DNA from: Pseudoleptotrichia goodfellowii
GTDB lineage: Bacteria > Fusobacteriota > Fusobacteriia > Fusobacteriales > Leptotrichiaceae
NCBI RefSeq assembly: GCF_007990505.1
Contig: NZ_AP019822.1
Span: 62,001 to 126,000 of the forward strand
Direction: 5' to 3'
DNA: 64,000 bases
Shown here: positions 16,983-26,839 of the stretch, one piece after another
Layout of the letters: each line of letters begins with the position of its first letter
Numbering within the stretch: position 1 is the first letter of the stretch
Made by a program: the position numbers and the translations under genes
Notes under the pieces: generated by a model
Told to the model about the DNA's origin: nothing
Seen by the model: only the letters and a program-made list of their open reading frames with translations
The model's database searches: none

Positions 16983-18356
16983 ATGACAAGGGAAAATTTA
17001 TGGAAAAGTTACAGTGAAAAAGAAAAAAAACAGATTTTTAAATTTGCCGAAGAATACAAGAGCTATCTTAATGTAGCAAAAACAGAAAGAGAATTTGTGG
17101 CAATAACGGAAAAGGAACTTATTGAGAACGGATTTACGGATATAAATAAGAAAAAGACGCTGAAAAAAGGCGATAAAGTTTATTATAACAACAGAGATAA
17201 AAATATAGTTGCGGTAATAATCGGAAAAGACATAAAAAGCGGAATTAATATGATAGTTTCACATGTGGATTCGCCAAGACTGGATTTAAAACCTAATCCT
17301 ATAAAAGAAGATGAAGAGTTTGCACTTTTGAACACTCATTATTACGGAGGAATTAAAAAATATCAATGGGCTGCCACTCCTTTGGCATTACACGGGGTAG
17401 TTTATCTGAAAGACGGCAAGAAAGTAACTCTTGCTATAGGAGAAGACGAAAATGATCCTGTATTCAGTGTTCCTGATCTGCTTCCTCATTTGGCTCATAA
17501 AATACAGGATGACAGAAAGGCAAGAGAAACTATTCAGGGAGAAGAACTCAAACTCTTATTCGGAAATATGCCTGTAAATGATAAAAATGTAAAGCAACAG
17601 ACTAAACAGATGATAATGGATAAGCTGAAAAAAGATTACGGAATAGAAGAAGACGACTTTTTCACAGCGGAACTGGAAATAGTACCTGCAGGAAAATTAA
17701 GGGATGTAGGTCTTGACAGAAGTATGATAGGCGGATATGGACAGGATGACAGAATATGTGCTTATACTTCTTTGAGAGCAATTTATGAAGTGAAAAATCC
17801 TGAAAAAACGGCAATGGTTTATCTGACTGATAAGGAAGAAGTGGGAAGTGAAGGTTCCACAAGTTTGAAAGCCACTTTGCCCGAACTTATTATAGGAAAA
17901 ATGCTTTCAATGACTGAGAAAAACTATAATGATCAGATTTTGAGAGAAACATTGTGGAACTCAAAAGCTTTGTCATCAGATGTAACTGCGGCAATGAATC
18001 CTGTGTTTAAAGCAGTTCACGACGGGGAAAATGTGGCAAGACTGTCCTACGGGCTTGCTTTTGCAAAATATACGGGAAGTCGTGGAAAAGTTTCCGCCAA
18101 TGATGCCGATGCTGAATATTTACAGGAAATAAGACAGTTATTTGAAAAAAATAAAATAAAATATCAAGCCGGCGGATTCGGTAAAGTCGATGAAGGAGGA
18201 GGAGGAACAGTAGCAAAATATCTTGCTCATTACGGTATAAAAACTGTAGATGCGGGACCTGCTGTTTTATCTATGCATTCGTTATTTGAAATATCGTCTA
18301 AGGCTGATTTATATGAAACATACAGAGCATACAGAGTATTTTTTGATTTAAAATAA
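16983..18356 (+). CDS. M18 family zinc aminopeptidase
   Basis: Cytoplasmic metallo-aminopeptidase (457 residues) of the aspartyl aminopeptidase/aminopeptidase I family, removing N-terminal residues from peptides. Metal and catalytic residues are visible: H94 (SHVDSPR), D255/D256 (GQDDR), E285/E286 (DKEEVGSEGS) and H432 (SMHSLFEIS). The ATG at 16983 is chosen because AAAGGTGAG lies 7 bases upstream; the in-frame start at 16950 has no such site and overlaps the promoter. It probably acts downstream of Opp peptide import and PepF, both encoded elsewhere in the window. Confidence 0.93.
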   Translation: MTRENLWKSYSEKEKKQIFKFAEEYKSYLNVAKTEREFVAITEKELIENGFTDINKKKTLKKGDKVYYNNRDKNIVAVIIGKDIKSGINMIVSHVDSPRLDLKPNPIKEDEEFALLNTHYYGGIKKYQWAATPLALHGVVYLKDGKKVTLAIGEDENDPVFSVPDLLPHLAHKIQDDRKARETIQGEELKLLFGNMPVNDKNVKQQTKQMIMDKLKKDYGIEEDDFFTAELEIVPAGKLRDVGLDRSMIGGYGQDDRICAYTSLRAIYEVKNPEKTAMVYLTDKEEVGSEGSTSLKATLPELIIGKMLSMTEKNYNDQILRETLWNSKALSSDVTAAMNPVFKAVHDGENVARLSYGLAFAKYTGSRGKVSANDADAEYLQEIRQLFEKNKIKYQAGGFGKVDEGGGGTVAKYLAHYGIKTVDAGPAVLSMHSLFEISSKADLYETYRAYRVFFDLK

Positions 18357-18419
18357 AGAAGAGAGTATCATAATTTTTTTCTGATTAGTGGTACTCAGGA
18401 GAGGAACAGGGAGAAAATT

Positions 18420-21400
18420 ATGAATTGCAGTATTTTAATATATAAAAATAATAAATTTTATGCAAAAAAAACGTTAAAACAGATAAAAAACGGTACATAC
18501 ATATATAAATGGAGCAATATAGAAGCAGGAAGTTATTTCTTCGAGCTGGAAGATGAAAAGGGAACTGTATATGGAATTACTTATAATCATACTGCTCCTT
18601 TTGCAACAGACTTTGAAGCGGTTGCAGAGGAAAATATTCCGCCAAAGTCCATAACGGGATTTCAAAACGGTATTGATATTCTTGTGTCATATATTCCTAA
18701 TAAAAAGCTGTTTGTGCTGTCCAAAAAGAAATTTTTCAGAATGAGACTGGATATAGGGGATTTCGGACTGGAAAAAGCCGATACAATAGAAATATCGGGA
18801 AATTTCAATGACTGGACACCTGAAGAAGAGCCTGTTCATCATATGGACGGAACAATATATGAAGTAGTTTTGGCGATTCCTGAAGGTGTCTATGAGTATA
18901 AATATCTCATTGACGGGAAATGGTATCCTGAAAATGAAAATAAAAAGCTCATAATCGGAGAAAACGGAGCTTTGTTTCATGCAGGAGATATAGGAACGGG
19001 TAAATTTTCATACGAAGCTATTGATAAAAATATCGATTTGAAAGCGATAGTTCACAATTACAAAAGCTTGAGGTATTTTAATAAACTTTCGGACAGAGAG
19101 TATGAATTTACGATAAGGACTCAGGCAAATGATGTAGAAAGAGCTTTTATAAGTATAGTACTTCATGAAGAAGACAATTACGAGATGATATACGAACTTG
19201 AAAGATTTAAGGATAATACCAACGGATTTGATTATTTTAAAAGAATAATTGATTTCGGGAGAAAAATAGAGAAAATATCGTATTTTTTCGTACTTGAAGA
19301 CGGAGGAGTAAAGGCTTATTTTAACGGCGATTTGAGTTATAAAAAGCCAAAAAGAATATCTATAAGAACATCCCGTGATGATATAGAAATATTCAGTATT
19401 CCCGAATGGTCCAAAGAAGCAGTCTGGTATAATATTTTTCCTGACAGATTTTATAACGGAAACCCTTATAATGACCCTGTTTTCAATGAGTTTGGACCGG
19501 AAGCCTATAAAATAAACGAGCTTCACGAAAACGGATTTATCGAAAAATATAAATGGAATAAAAACAACAATTTATATGGGAAATTTGACAGAAACAGATG
19601 GACTGCCGATTTCAGCAAGCAGGTTACATGGGAAAAATTAGGCGAGCAGGGAATAAACTACAGTTTGAAATATGCGAGAATGTACGGAGGAGATTTGGAA
19701 GGGATAAAGAAAAAAATTCCTTATTTAAAAGATCTGGGAATAAATGCCGTATGGCTGAATCCTGTATTTTTCTCTTACCAGAACCACAAATACGGAGCAA
19801 ATGATTTCAGACATATATCGCCTGACTTCGGAACAATAAGAACGAGCGGAGAAAAGCATGATGTTGAAATAGGCAAAAACAACAAATACGGAAATAAATC
19901 ATATATTGATGTCTTAGGAAAAAATGCTGTAAACAGCAGTGAACTGAAACTGCTTGAAGTAAATCTCAAAGGAGAAAATAAAGGAAAAAACGGTTTCGGA
20001 GAAACTGCCGATCCGTCTACATGGGTGTGGACAGAATCTGACCTTATAATGGCTGATTTAATAAAAGAGTTTCATAAAAACGGTATAAGAGTTATATTTG
20101 ACGGAGTGTTTAATCACAGTAGTGACAGACACTGGACTTTTAATATGGTAATGGCTGACGGAGAAAATTCCGAATATAAAGAATGGTATAAATTTAACGA
20201 TTTCAGTCAGTATGTTCCTGTAACCGATAGTATGTCGGACGAACAGGCTTATGAAACGATGATTGAAAATAAAAAAAGAATAAAATACAACGCTTGGGCA
20301 GGATTTAACTCTCTTCCTGAATTTAACACTTTTAATCAGCAGTATAAAGAATACATTTTCAACATAACGAGAAAATGGATGTACGGACCTGACGGAGAAA
20401 CAAAAGAAAACTGGCAGGAAGATGACGGGATAGACGGCTGGAGACTGGATGTGCCGAACTGCCTTGAAAATCAGAATTTCTGGCTCGAATGGAGAGAAGT
20501 GGTAAAAGAGAGCAAGCCTGATTCATATATTACTGCGGAATTATGGGGAAATGCTTCGGGAGATATAAACGGAGGAAATAAATTTGATACGGTAATGAAT
20601 TACGAATGGCTGAAAACGGTTATAGGATTTTTTATAAATCAGAGTAAAGAAGGCGGCGATAAATATAAGCTCAAAGCTACGGACTTTTTCAATGAATTGA
20701 GGGAAAAAAGAACATGGTATCCTTTTCAGTCATTACAGGCATCGCAGAATTTAAACGGTTCTCATGATACCGACAGACTTTATTCGAGAATAGTAAATGA
20801 CGGAATAGGAAGAAATCTCGAAGAGGGAAAACAGCTGGAGAAAGGATATAACGGGATAAGGCCCGATCTTGCATCAAATTATCATCCGAATACGACTGTA
20901 AACTGGAGAGACAGTGAGATTAAACCGAAAGATATATTAAAACTTATATCAATATTTCAGATGACGTACATAGGAGCACCGATGCTGTTTTACGGCGATG
21001 AAGTGGGAATGTGGGGAGCAACGGACCCTTATTGCAGAAAGCCTATGCTTTGGGAAGAATTTATGTACGATAATGAAAAAAATCCGTCATATATAAATCA
21101 GGGAGAGGAATATCCTCAAATACGTGATAATGACCTTTACCAATGGTATAAAAAACTGATAAAAATAAGACGGGAAAACAGAGTGCTTGTTTACGGTAAA
21201 TTTAAAGAACTTGTTGCGGATAACGAAAGAGAAATCATAGCTTATGAAAGGGCAAATGAAGGACGTTCTATAATTACGGCCATAAATAATTCTTTCAATG
21301 ACTGTGCCGGTATAGAAATACAGACCGATTACCCGAATGAAAAATATATGGATTTGATAAGAGGAAATATTGTAAAAACAAGTTCTACAGGAAAAATGAA

Positions 21401-21488
21401 AATAGAATTGAAAGCAAAACAGGGAACAATTCTAAAACGTTGGATTAACGGGAGTAATGTAAACGGAATGAAAATGTTCAGGTATTAA
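18420..21488 (+). CDS. Large cytoplasmic GH13 alpha-glycosidase (neopullulanase/cyclomaltodextrinase-like)
   Basis: 1022 residues, no signal peptide. An N-terminal domain (about 1-105) precedes a CBM48-like module (about 110-190, with ISGNFNDWTPEEE and GVYEYKYLIDGKW) and a further N-domain (about 195-320). The GH13 barrel starts near WYNIFPDRFYNGNP. The catalytic set is intact: nucleophile D677 (DGWRLDVPN), acid/base E707 (ITAELWG) and transition-state D783 (NGSHDTDR), plus FDGVFNHSS in region I. It would cut alpha-1,4/1,6 glucans or maltodextrins inside the cell. It is longer than the usual 600-residue enzyme because of the extra N-terminal domains and a barrel insertion around residues 465-535. 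A DeoR regulator follows after 23 bases. Confidence 0.88.
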   Translation: MNCSILIYKNNKFYAKKTLKQIKNGTYIYKWSNIEAGSYFFELEDEKGTVYGITYNHTAPFATDFEAVAEENIPPKSITGFQNGIDILVSYIPNKKLFVLSKKKFFRMRLDIGDFGLEKADTIEISGNFNDWTPEEEPVHHMDGTIYEVVLAIPEGVYEYKYLIDGKWYPENENKKLIIGENGALFHAGDIGTGKFSYEAIDKNIDLKAIVHNYKSLRYFNKLSDREYEFTIRTQANDVERAFISIVLHEEDNYEMIYELERFKDNTNGFDYFKRIIDFGRKIEKISYFFVLEDGGVKAYFNGDLSYKKPKRISIRTSRDDIEIFSIPEWSKEAVWYNIFPDRFYNGNPYNDPVFNEFGPEAYKINELHENGFIEKYKWNKNNNLYGKFDRNRWTADFSKQVTWEKLGEQGINYSLKYARMYGGDLEGIKKKIPYLKDLGINAVWLNPVFFSYQNHKYGANDFRHISPDFGTIRTSGEKHDVEIGKNNKYGNKSYIDVLGKNAVNSSELKLLEVNLKGENKGKNGFGETADPSTWVWTESDLIMADLIKEFHKNGIRVIFDGVFNHSSDRHWTFNMVMADGENSEYKEWYKFNDFSQYVPVTDSMSDEQAYETMIENKKRIKYNAWAGFNSLPEFNTFNQQYKEYIFNITRKWMYGPDGETKENWQEDDGIDGWRLDVPNCLENQNFWLEWREVVKESKPDSYITAELWGNASGDINGGNKFDTVMNYEWLKTVIGFFINQSKEGGDKYKLKATDFFNELREKRTWYPFQSLQASQNLNGSHDTDRLYSRIVNDGIGRNLEEGKQLEKGYNGIRPDLASNYHPNTTVNWRDSEIKPKDILKLISIFQMTYIGAPMLFYGDEVGMWGATDPYCRKPMLWEEFMYDNEKNPSYINQGEEYPQIRDNDLYQWYKKLIKIRRENRVLVYGKFKELVADNEREIIAYERANEGRSIITAINNSFNDCAGIEIQTDYPNEKYMDLIRGNIVKTSSTGKMKIELKAKQGTILKRWINGSNVNGMKMFRY

Positions 21489-21511
21489 ATTGCAAAAATG
21501 GAGAAAAAAAT

Positions 21512-22282
21512 ATGTTTTTAGATGAAAGATTGGAAAAAATACTGGAAATTTTGTCAAAGGAAAAAAAGGTAAAAGTAAATGACTTGGCTCATAAATTTAA
21601 AGTTTCCGAAGTTATTATAAGAAAAGATTTGAAAAGACTTGAAATAGAGGGAAAACTCAGAAGAACTCACGGAGGTGCAATTCTTCTTAAAGAGCTGGTT
21701 CATACTATTGCTCTTGAAGACAGAATAATAAACAGAACAAAGCAAAAAGAAAAAATAGCGGAGAAAATAATTTCGCATATAAAAGAAAAAGAAGTGATTT
21801 TTTTTGATGTTTCAAGTATTAATTATATGGCTGCAGAACGTCTTTCAAAGATAGATAAATCTCTTAAAATAATAACGAATATGCCGAGTATTGCTGCACT
21901 TTTTAATAAAAATTCCCAAATAGAAATAATTATAGCGGGAGGGGATTATCATAAGGAAATAGGCGGTATTATAGGTTCGGAAGCAATAAACAATATTTCA
22001 AGATATAATGCAGATAAGGCTTTTATCGGCTGTGCAGGAATCGATATAGATACAGGCAGAGTAATGAATTTTGATGCAAATGACGGAAATACCAAAAGGA
22101 AGATTATGGATATTTCAGGACAAAATTTTCTCGTAACGGAATCTAAAAAAATAAATGAAACAGGGAGTTTTAATTTCTCCAATCTAAAGGAATTTACAGG
22201 AATAATAACTGAAAAAAATAAAGTGGAATATTCAAATGATATAAGAAAAAAACTTTCTGAAGATGATACGGATCTATTGTAA
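21512..22282 (+). CDS. DeoR-family transcriptional regulator
   Basis: 256 residues. The N-terminal winged helix is at about 5-58 (VNDLAHKFKVSEVIIRKDLKRLEIEGKLRRTHGGA, the DeoR signature). The C-terminal sugar-phosphate sensor domain is at about 75-235 (ITNMPSIAALF, GGDYHKEIGGIIG, KAFIGCAGID). Such regulators normally sense phosphorylated sugar intermediates. It lies 23 bases after the GH13 gene and directly upstream of the PTS gene, so it may control either. The second position of the usual ETIRRDL motif is altered to VIIRKDL. Confidence 0.88.
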   Translation: MFLDERLEKILEILSKEKKVKVNDLAHKFKVSEVIIRKDLKRLEIEGKLRRTHGGAILLKELVHTIALEDRIINRTKQKEKIAEKIISHIKEKEVIFFDVSSINYMAAERLSKIDKSLKIITNMPSIAALFNKNSQIEIIIAGGDYHKEIGGIIGSEAINNISRYNADKAFIGCAGIDIDTGRVMNFDANDGNTKRKIMDISGQNFLVTESKKINETGSFNFSNLKEFTGIITEKNKVEYSNDIRKKLSEDDTDLL

Positions 22283-22309
22283 GAATTCATCGGATTTTTA
22301 AGTTATATT

Positions 22310-22363
22310 AAAGGCAAAGGCTCTATATTAAAGATAAATTAGGGCTTATTGCCTTTTTATTTT
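22310..22363 (+). terminator. Terminator after the DeoR gene
   Basis: AAAGGCAA (22310-22317) pairs with TTGCCTTT (22349-22356), followed by a T-rich run. Confidence 0.7.
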
Positions 22364-22464
22364 TTATGATTTATAAAAACTTGAAAGTATAGGTATTTAT
22401 AGATTTTAAGTATATATTTTTAAGTTCATTTTCAAAAAAAATGCAAAAAACCGCAAAAAAATAC

Positions 22465-22492
22465 TTGACTTTGCAAAAAATAGAGTTATAAT
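22465..22492 (+). promoter_or_regulatory. Promoter of the PTS IICBA gene
   Basis: TTGACT (22465-22470), 16-base spacer, TATAAT (22487-22492). Confidence 0.78.
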
Positions 22493-22509
22493 AGAATTGA
22501 AAAAATAAA

Positions 22510-22530
22510 ATGAAATGAAACGAAATAAAA
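22510..22530 (+). promoter_or_regulatory. Putative DeoR-type operator upstream of PTS
   Basis: Repeated GAAAT/GAAAC units ending ACGAAATAAAA lie just downstream of the -10 box, where bound repressor would block transcription. The core matches the site upstream of the GRE activase (27823-27841). DeoR-family operators are often built from TTTCGTTT-like repeats (family knowledge). Confidence 0.45.
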
Positions 22531-22587
22531 AATAAGTTTTGTTTTAGAAAGGTTATTTTAATATTATAATTTTATTTGGAGGTTGTT

Positions 22588-24795
22588 ATGGAAAAAATTA
22601 AAAAAGAAAGTCGAATTTTTTTAACATTACAAACAATCGGAAGAGCATTTTTTTTGCCGGTTTCAATTTTGCCGGTAGCAGGATTGCTACTGGGATTGGG
22701 AGCATCATTTACAAATGAAAAAACAATAGCTTATTATCATTTGGAAAAATTACTGGCACAGGGAACATTTTTAAATTATGTATTGACAATTATGAATAAT
22801 GTAGGATTAGCTGTATTTGCCAATCTTCCGTTAATATTTGCTATGGCAGTTGCTTTCGGAATGGCTAAAAAAGAAAGAGGAGTAGCCGTTCTTTCGGCAG
22901 GACTTTCATTTATAATAATGCATACTACAATAAAAACATTATTAGTATTTAACGGGACAATATCACCTTCGGGAGAAATTTCCGAAAAAGTATTAAACGG
23001 AGCGATAGGAACGGTTTTAGGTATTCAAACTTTAGAAATGGGAGTTTTTGGGGGAATTATAACCGGTTTGGGTGTTGCATTTTTACATAATAAATTTTAC
23101 AAAACAAAATTACCTGCAGCAATTTCATTTTTTTCAGGAGTAAGATTTGTACCTATTGTCTGTACATTTTCATATATAATTGTAGGGGCTGTTTCTTTCC
23201 TTATCTGGCCTTTTATTCAACAAGGAATATATGCAATAGGAAGTGTTGTTATGTCAACCGGTGATGTGGGAATATTCATATTCGGATTTATGGAGAGAAT
23301 ACTTATTCCTTTCGGACTGCATCATATATGGTATATTCCGTTCTGGCAGACAGGTCTGGGCGGAAGTGCAGTCGTAGACGGTGTAATGCAGTACGGAGCA
23401 CAAAATATTTTCTTTGCTGAATTGGCTTCACCGAATACAAAACATTTCAGTATAGAAGCTGCGAAATTTATGACAGGAAAATATTCGTTTATGATGGCAG
23501 GTCTTCCGGGAGCAGCACTTGCTATGTATCATTGTGCAAAACCTGAAAAAAGAAAAATTGTCGGAGGATTGCTGTTTTCGGCAGCATTAACAAGCTTTTT
23601 AACAGGAATTACAGAGCCTATAGAATTTACATTTTTATTTGTTGCTCCTTTTGTGTTTGTAATACACTGTATTTTTGCTGGACTTTCTTTTGCATTGATG
23701 AGTATTTTGAAAATAGCCATAGGAACTACATTTTCATGCGGGTTGATAGATCTTACTTTGTTCGGAATATTACCGGGCAATTCCAAAACAAACTGGCTTA
23801 TGATATTACCTGTGTTTGTATTGTACTTTGCGGTTTATTATTTCTTTTTTAAGTTTGTAATTTTGAAATGGAACTTAAAAACTCCGGGAAGAGAAGATGA
23901 TACTGAAGAAGTTAAACTTTATACGAAAAATGATTACAATACAATGAGAGATGAAAGAAAAAAAGGTGTTGTTCTTGAAGATACTGTATCTCAAGCGATT
24001 ATAAACGGTTTAGGAGGACTGGATAACTTCGGGGATGTCACATGTTGTGCGACAAGGCTGAGAATGCAGGTATATAATATGGACTTGGTAAATGACGGAA
24101 TTTTAAAACAGACAGGAGCAATGGGAATTATTAAAAAAGGCAATGGAATACAGGTCGTTTACGGTCCTACGGTATCGGTAATAAAAAGTAATCTGACAGA
24201 ATATATTGATAAAATTAAAGAACACGGTATGGAAGCTTCTTTTGCAGAAGAAAAATCAATAAAAAATGTAGATTTGAAAGTGTTAAGTCTGTGTGAAGAC
24301 TGTATTTTGGAAGATTATGAATCTTTGGAAGAAATAAATAAAATAGTTGCACCGTTTAAAGGTAAAATTTTCGATGTTGAAAATATAAACGATAAAATAT
24401 TTAATACAAAAGTTTTAGGAGACGGTTTTGCAATAGAAATAGAAGGAAATGAAATTCTTGCTCCTACAAACGGGAAAATAATAAATATTTATGATACCGA
24501 GCATGCATTTATTATAGAGGACAATTATAAACATAATATTTTAGTGCATGTAGGACTTGGTACGGTAGGATTAAACGGAAAAGGAATAAAATTATTTAAA
24601 AAAGTCGGAGATGAAGTAAAAAAAGGAGAAAAAATCGGGGAAATAGACAAAAAAATAATAACAGAATCAGGATTTTCTCTGGTTTCGCCTGTAACATTCC
24701 TGAATGTAGATAAAGCAAGATACAATATACAGGTAGAAAAAGAAGGAAATGTTGAAGCAGGGGAAGAAGCAATAATCTTCATAATAAAAAAATAA
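22588..24795 (+). CDS. PTS glucose-family transporter, fused IIC-IIB-IIA
   Basis: 735 residues. The membrane IIC domain (about 1-425) contains GLHHIWYIPFWQTG and GITEPIEFTFLF. IIB (about 455-540) has the phosphorylation-site cysteine C487 in CCATRLRMQV. IIA (about 595-735) has the phosphohistidine candidate H654 in LVHVGLGTVGLNGKG, with a second histidine in TEHAFIIED. The protein imports and phosphorylates a hexose-like sugar using PEP via EI/HPr. The start is ATG 22588 behind GGAGG; the in-frame TTG at 22576 overlaps that site. Its neighbours (GldA, FSA, GRE) suggest a sugar analogue such as 1,5-anhydroglucitol rather than plain glucose (inference). Confidence 0.92.
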   Translation: MEKIKKESRIFLTLQTIGRAFFLPVSILPVAGLLLGLGASFTNEKTIAYYHLEKLLAQGTFLNYVLTIMNNVGLAVFANLPLIFAMAVAFGMAKKERGVAVLSAGLSFIIMHTTIKTLLVFNGTISPSGEISEKVLNGAIGTVLGIQTLEMGVFGGIITGLGVAFLHNKFYKTKLPAAISFFSGVRFVPIVCTFSYIIVGAVSFLIWPFIQQGIYAIGSVVMSTGDVGIFIFGFMERILIPFGLHHIWYIPFWQTGLGGSAVVDGVMQYGAQNIFFAELASPNTKHFSIEAAKFMTGKYSFMMAGLPGAALAMYHCAKPEKRKIVGGLLFSAALTSFLTGITEPIEFTFLFVAPFVFVIHCIFAGLSFALMSILKIAIGTTFSCGLIDLTLFGILPGNSKTNWLMILPVFVLYFAVYYFFFKFVILKWNLKTPGREDDTEEVKLYTKNDYNTMRDERKKGVVLEDTVSQAIINGLGGLDNFGDVTCCATRLRMQVYNMDLVNDGILKQTGAMGIIKKGNGIQVVYGPTVSVIKSNLTEYIDKIKEHGMEASFAEEKSIKNVDLKVLSLCEDCILEDYESLEEINKIVAPFKGKIFDVENINDKIFNTKVLGDGFAIEIEGNEILAPTNGKIINIYDTEHAFIIEDNYKHNILVHVGLGTVGLNGKGIKLFKKVGDEVKKGEKIGEIDKKIITESGFSLVSPVTFLNVDKARYNIQVEKEGNVEAGEEAIIFIIKK

Positions 24796-24796
24796 C

Positions 24797-24824
24797 TTGC
24801 TAAATTTGAAAATAGTGATATAAT
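24797..24824 (+). promoter_or_regulatory. Likely promoter of gldA
   Basis: TTGCTA (24797-24802), 16-base spacer, TATAAT (24819-24824). An A-rich tract at 24826-24850 (AACGCAAAAGCAAAATAAAA) resembles the operator motifs at 22510 and 27823. Confidence 0.6.
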
Positions 24825-24872
24825 TAAAACGCAAAAGCAAAATAAAAAAATAACAAGAGGAGAGTGATTTGT

Positions 24873-25958
24873 GTGAGTAAAATTATTAATTCCCCCGGGA
24901 AATATATCCAAGGGGCGAAAGAACTGGAAAATTTGGCAAAATACTATAAAATAAAAGGAGATAAGGTTGCTTATATTCTTGTGGATAAATTTGTATTTGA
25001 CAATTTCAAAAACAAAATTACGGAAAGTTTTGAAAAAGAAAATATTCCTTATCATATAGAAGTTTTCGGCGGAGAATGTTCCCAAAATGAAATAGACAGA
25101 AATATTAAAATATTGAAAGAAAAAAATTGTGATGTAATGCTCGGAATCGGAGGAGGAAAAACTCTGGATGCGGCAAAAGCTATATCATATTATGAAAATA
25201 TTCCTGTACTTATAGTTCCTACAATAGCATCAACTGATGCACCGTGCAGTGCTTTATCCGTAATATACACACCTGCGGGAGAATTTGAAAAATACTTATT
25301 TTTAAAATCAAATCCGGATATGGTTATAATGGATACGGAAGTAATAGTAAACGCACCTGTAAGATTGCTCGTAGCAGGGATAGGAGATGCACTTTCGACA
25401 TATTTTGAGGCTAAAGCCTGTGTAGATTCAAATGCTACTTCTATTGCAGGAGGAAAAGCTACAAAAGCGGCACTTGCCATAGCGGAATTATGTTTAAATA
25501 CACTGTTTGAGGACGGATTGAAAGCCAAAATAGCAGTAGAGAATAAAGTATGTTCCAAAGCAGTAGAAAATATAATAGAAGCAAATACATATTTAAGCGG
25601 AATAGGATTTGAAAGTGGAGGACTTGCAGGAGCACATGCTATACATAACGGTCTTACAATATTGGAAGAAGGTCATCACATGTATCATGGAGAAAAAGTG
25701 GCATTCGGAACTATTGTTCAGCTGGTTTTGGAAAACAGATCTCTTGAAGAAATAAATGAAGTGGTAGAGTTGTGTAAAAGTGTGGGATTGCCTACAACAT
25801 TGAAAGAACTCGGACTTGAAAATGTTTCAATTGAAAGACTTTATAAAGTTGCCGAAGCTGCAACAGTACCGGGTGAAACAATACACAATATGCCTTTTGA
25901 AGTAACGGCTGACGATGTTTATGCGGCTATATTGGTTGCAGATAAATTGGGAAAATGA
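24873..25958 (+). CDS. gldA: GldA-type glycerol/1,2-propanediol dehydrogenase
   Basis: Iron-containing-alcohol-dehydrogenase family, GldA group (361 residues). GIGGGKTLDAAKA binds NAD, PTIASTDAPCSA is the GldA substrate/cofactor loop, and metal ligands are the Asp in IGDALSTYFEA and the His residues in GGLAGAHAIHNG and MYHGEKVAFG. It oxidises glycerol or reduces hydroxyacetone to 1,2-propanediol with NADH. The start is GTG at 24873, giving MSKIINSPGKYIQG as in homologues; the GTG at 24864 is too close to the AGGAGAG ribosome site. Next to FSA and a glycyl radical enzyme, hydroxyacetone reduction is the likelier job (inference). Confidence 0.93.
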   Translation: MSKIINSPGKYIQGAKELENLAKYYKIKGDKVAYILVDKFVFDNFKNKITESFEKENIPYHIEVFGGECSQNEIDRNIKILKEKNCDVMLGIGGGKTLDAAKAISYYENIPVLIVPTIASTDAPCSALSVIYTPAGEFEKYLFLKSNPDMVIMDTEVIVNAPVRLLVAGIGDALSTYFEAKACVDSNATSIAGGKATKAALAIAELCLNTLFEDGLKAKIAVENKVCSKAVENIIEANTYLSGIGFESGGLAGAHAIHNGLTILEEGHHMYHGEKVAFGTIVQLVLENRSLEEINEVVELCKSVGLPTTLKELGLENVSIERLYKVAEAATVPGETIHNMPFEVTADDVYAAILVADKLGK

Positions 25959-25999
25959 TATAATCCTTTTGAAAATTTGTTTTAAGTAAGGATGATAGA

Positions 26000-26749
26000 A
26001 TGCTCAAAAAAGAAAGACAGGATTTAATTTTAATGAAATTAAATAATAAAGGCAAAGTTGTAGTAGGCGAGTTGGCTGTTGATTTAGGAGTTTCCGAAGA
26101 TACTATAAGAAGAGATTTAACGGAAATGGATAACAGACTGTTGCTGAAAAAAGTTTTCGGAGGAGCTTTACCTTTAAACAGATATGCTTTAAATTATACC
26201 GAAAGAGAAAATTTTGAACCTGAATTAAAGTATGAACTGGCATTAAAAGGAGTAAATTTACTGAAAAACGGTCAATTGGTAGCAATAGACGGAAGTACAA
26301 CTAATTTACAGTTAGCCAGAGCTATTCCCGTAAATTTAAAATTAACAGTAATCACAAACAGTTTGTCTATAGCAGGTGAGCTTTGTAATCATAAAAATAT
26401 AGAAGTCGTGATGATAGGAGGAAATCTTTTCAGAAAAATTATGACTAATGTAGGTGATTCGGCAGTTCAGCAGTTAAAAGAATATTATCCTGATATTTGT
26501 TTTATGGGAGCTTACGCAATTCATCCTTTAATGGGAGTAACGAGTCCTTATGAAAAGGAAATAAGTGTAAAACGTCAATTTATAAAATCTTCAGGCAGAG
26601 TTGTAACACTTATTATACCGAACAAATTTAATGTGATTATGCCGTATAAGGTATGTGATATGAAAGATATTACGACTATTATAACAGATAAAAGAGTATC
26701 TTCCGGAATATTGGAGGAATATGAAAAGATAGGAATAGAATGTATATAA
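26000..26749 (+). CDS. DeoR-family transcriptional regulator
   Basis: 249 residues. The winged helix is at about 4-57 (VVGELAVDLGVSEDTIRRDLTEM, standard DeoR motif, then KVFGGALP). The sensor domain is at about 75-235 with AIDGSTTNLQLARAI, VITNSLSIAGEL, MIGGNLFRK and MGAYAIHPLMGVTSPYEKE. It starts 41 bases after gldA behind AAGGA, so it is probably co-transcribed with it. It is the best candidate for the repressor that binds the shared motifs upstream of the PTS, gldA, FSA and GRE units. Confidence 0.9.
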   Translation: MLKKERQDLILMKLNNKGKVVVGELAVDLGVSEDTIRRDLTEMDNRLLLKKVFGGALPLNRYALNYTERENFEPELKYELALKGVNLLKNGQLVAIDGSTTNLQLARAIPVNLKLTVITNSLSIAGELCNHKNIEVVMIGGNLFRKIMTNVGDSAVQQLKEYYPDICFMGAYAIHPLMGVTSPYEKEISVKRQFIKSSGRVVTLIIPNKFNVIMPYKVCDMKDITTIITDKRVSSGILEEYEKIGIECI

Positions 26750-26770
26750 AAAAATTATAAGCATTTAAAC

Positions 26771-26816
26771 AGGCTGCTTCAAATAGAAGAAATTTCTAAT
26801 TTGAGACAGCCTTTTT
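26771..26816. terminator. Terminator between convergent DeoR and FSA genes
   Basis: AGGCTGCTTCAAAT (26771-26784) pairs with ATTTGAGACAGCCT (26799-26812), followed by TTTTT on the plus strand. It is less U-rich on the minus strand, so it chiefly ends the gldA-DeoR transcript. Confidence 0.8.
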
Positions 26817-26839
26817 GAAATTCTTATTAAAATATTGAT

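Larger units (their letters stand above)
22283..22587. other. Intergenic control region before the PTS gene
   Basis: It carries a terminator (22310-22363), a promoter (22465-22492) and a GAAAC/GAAAT-rich operator-like tract (22510-22530). No further gene is seen. Confidence 0.7.
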
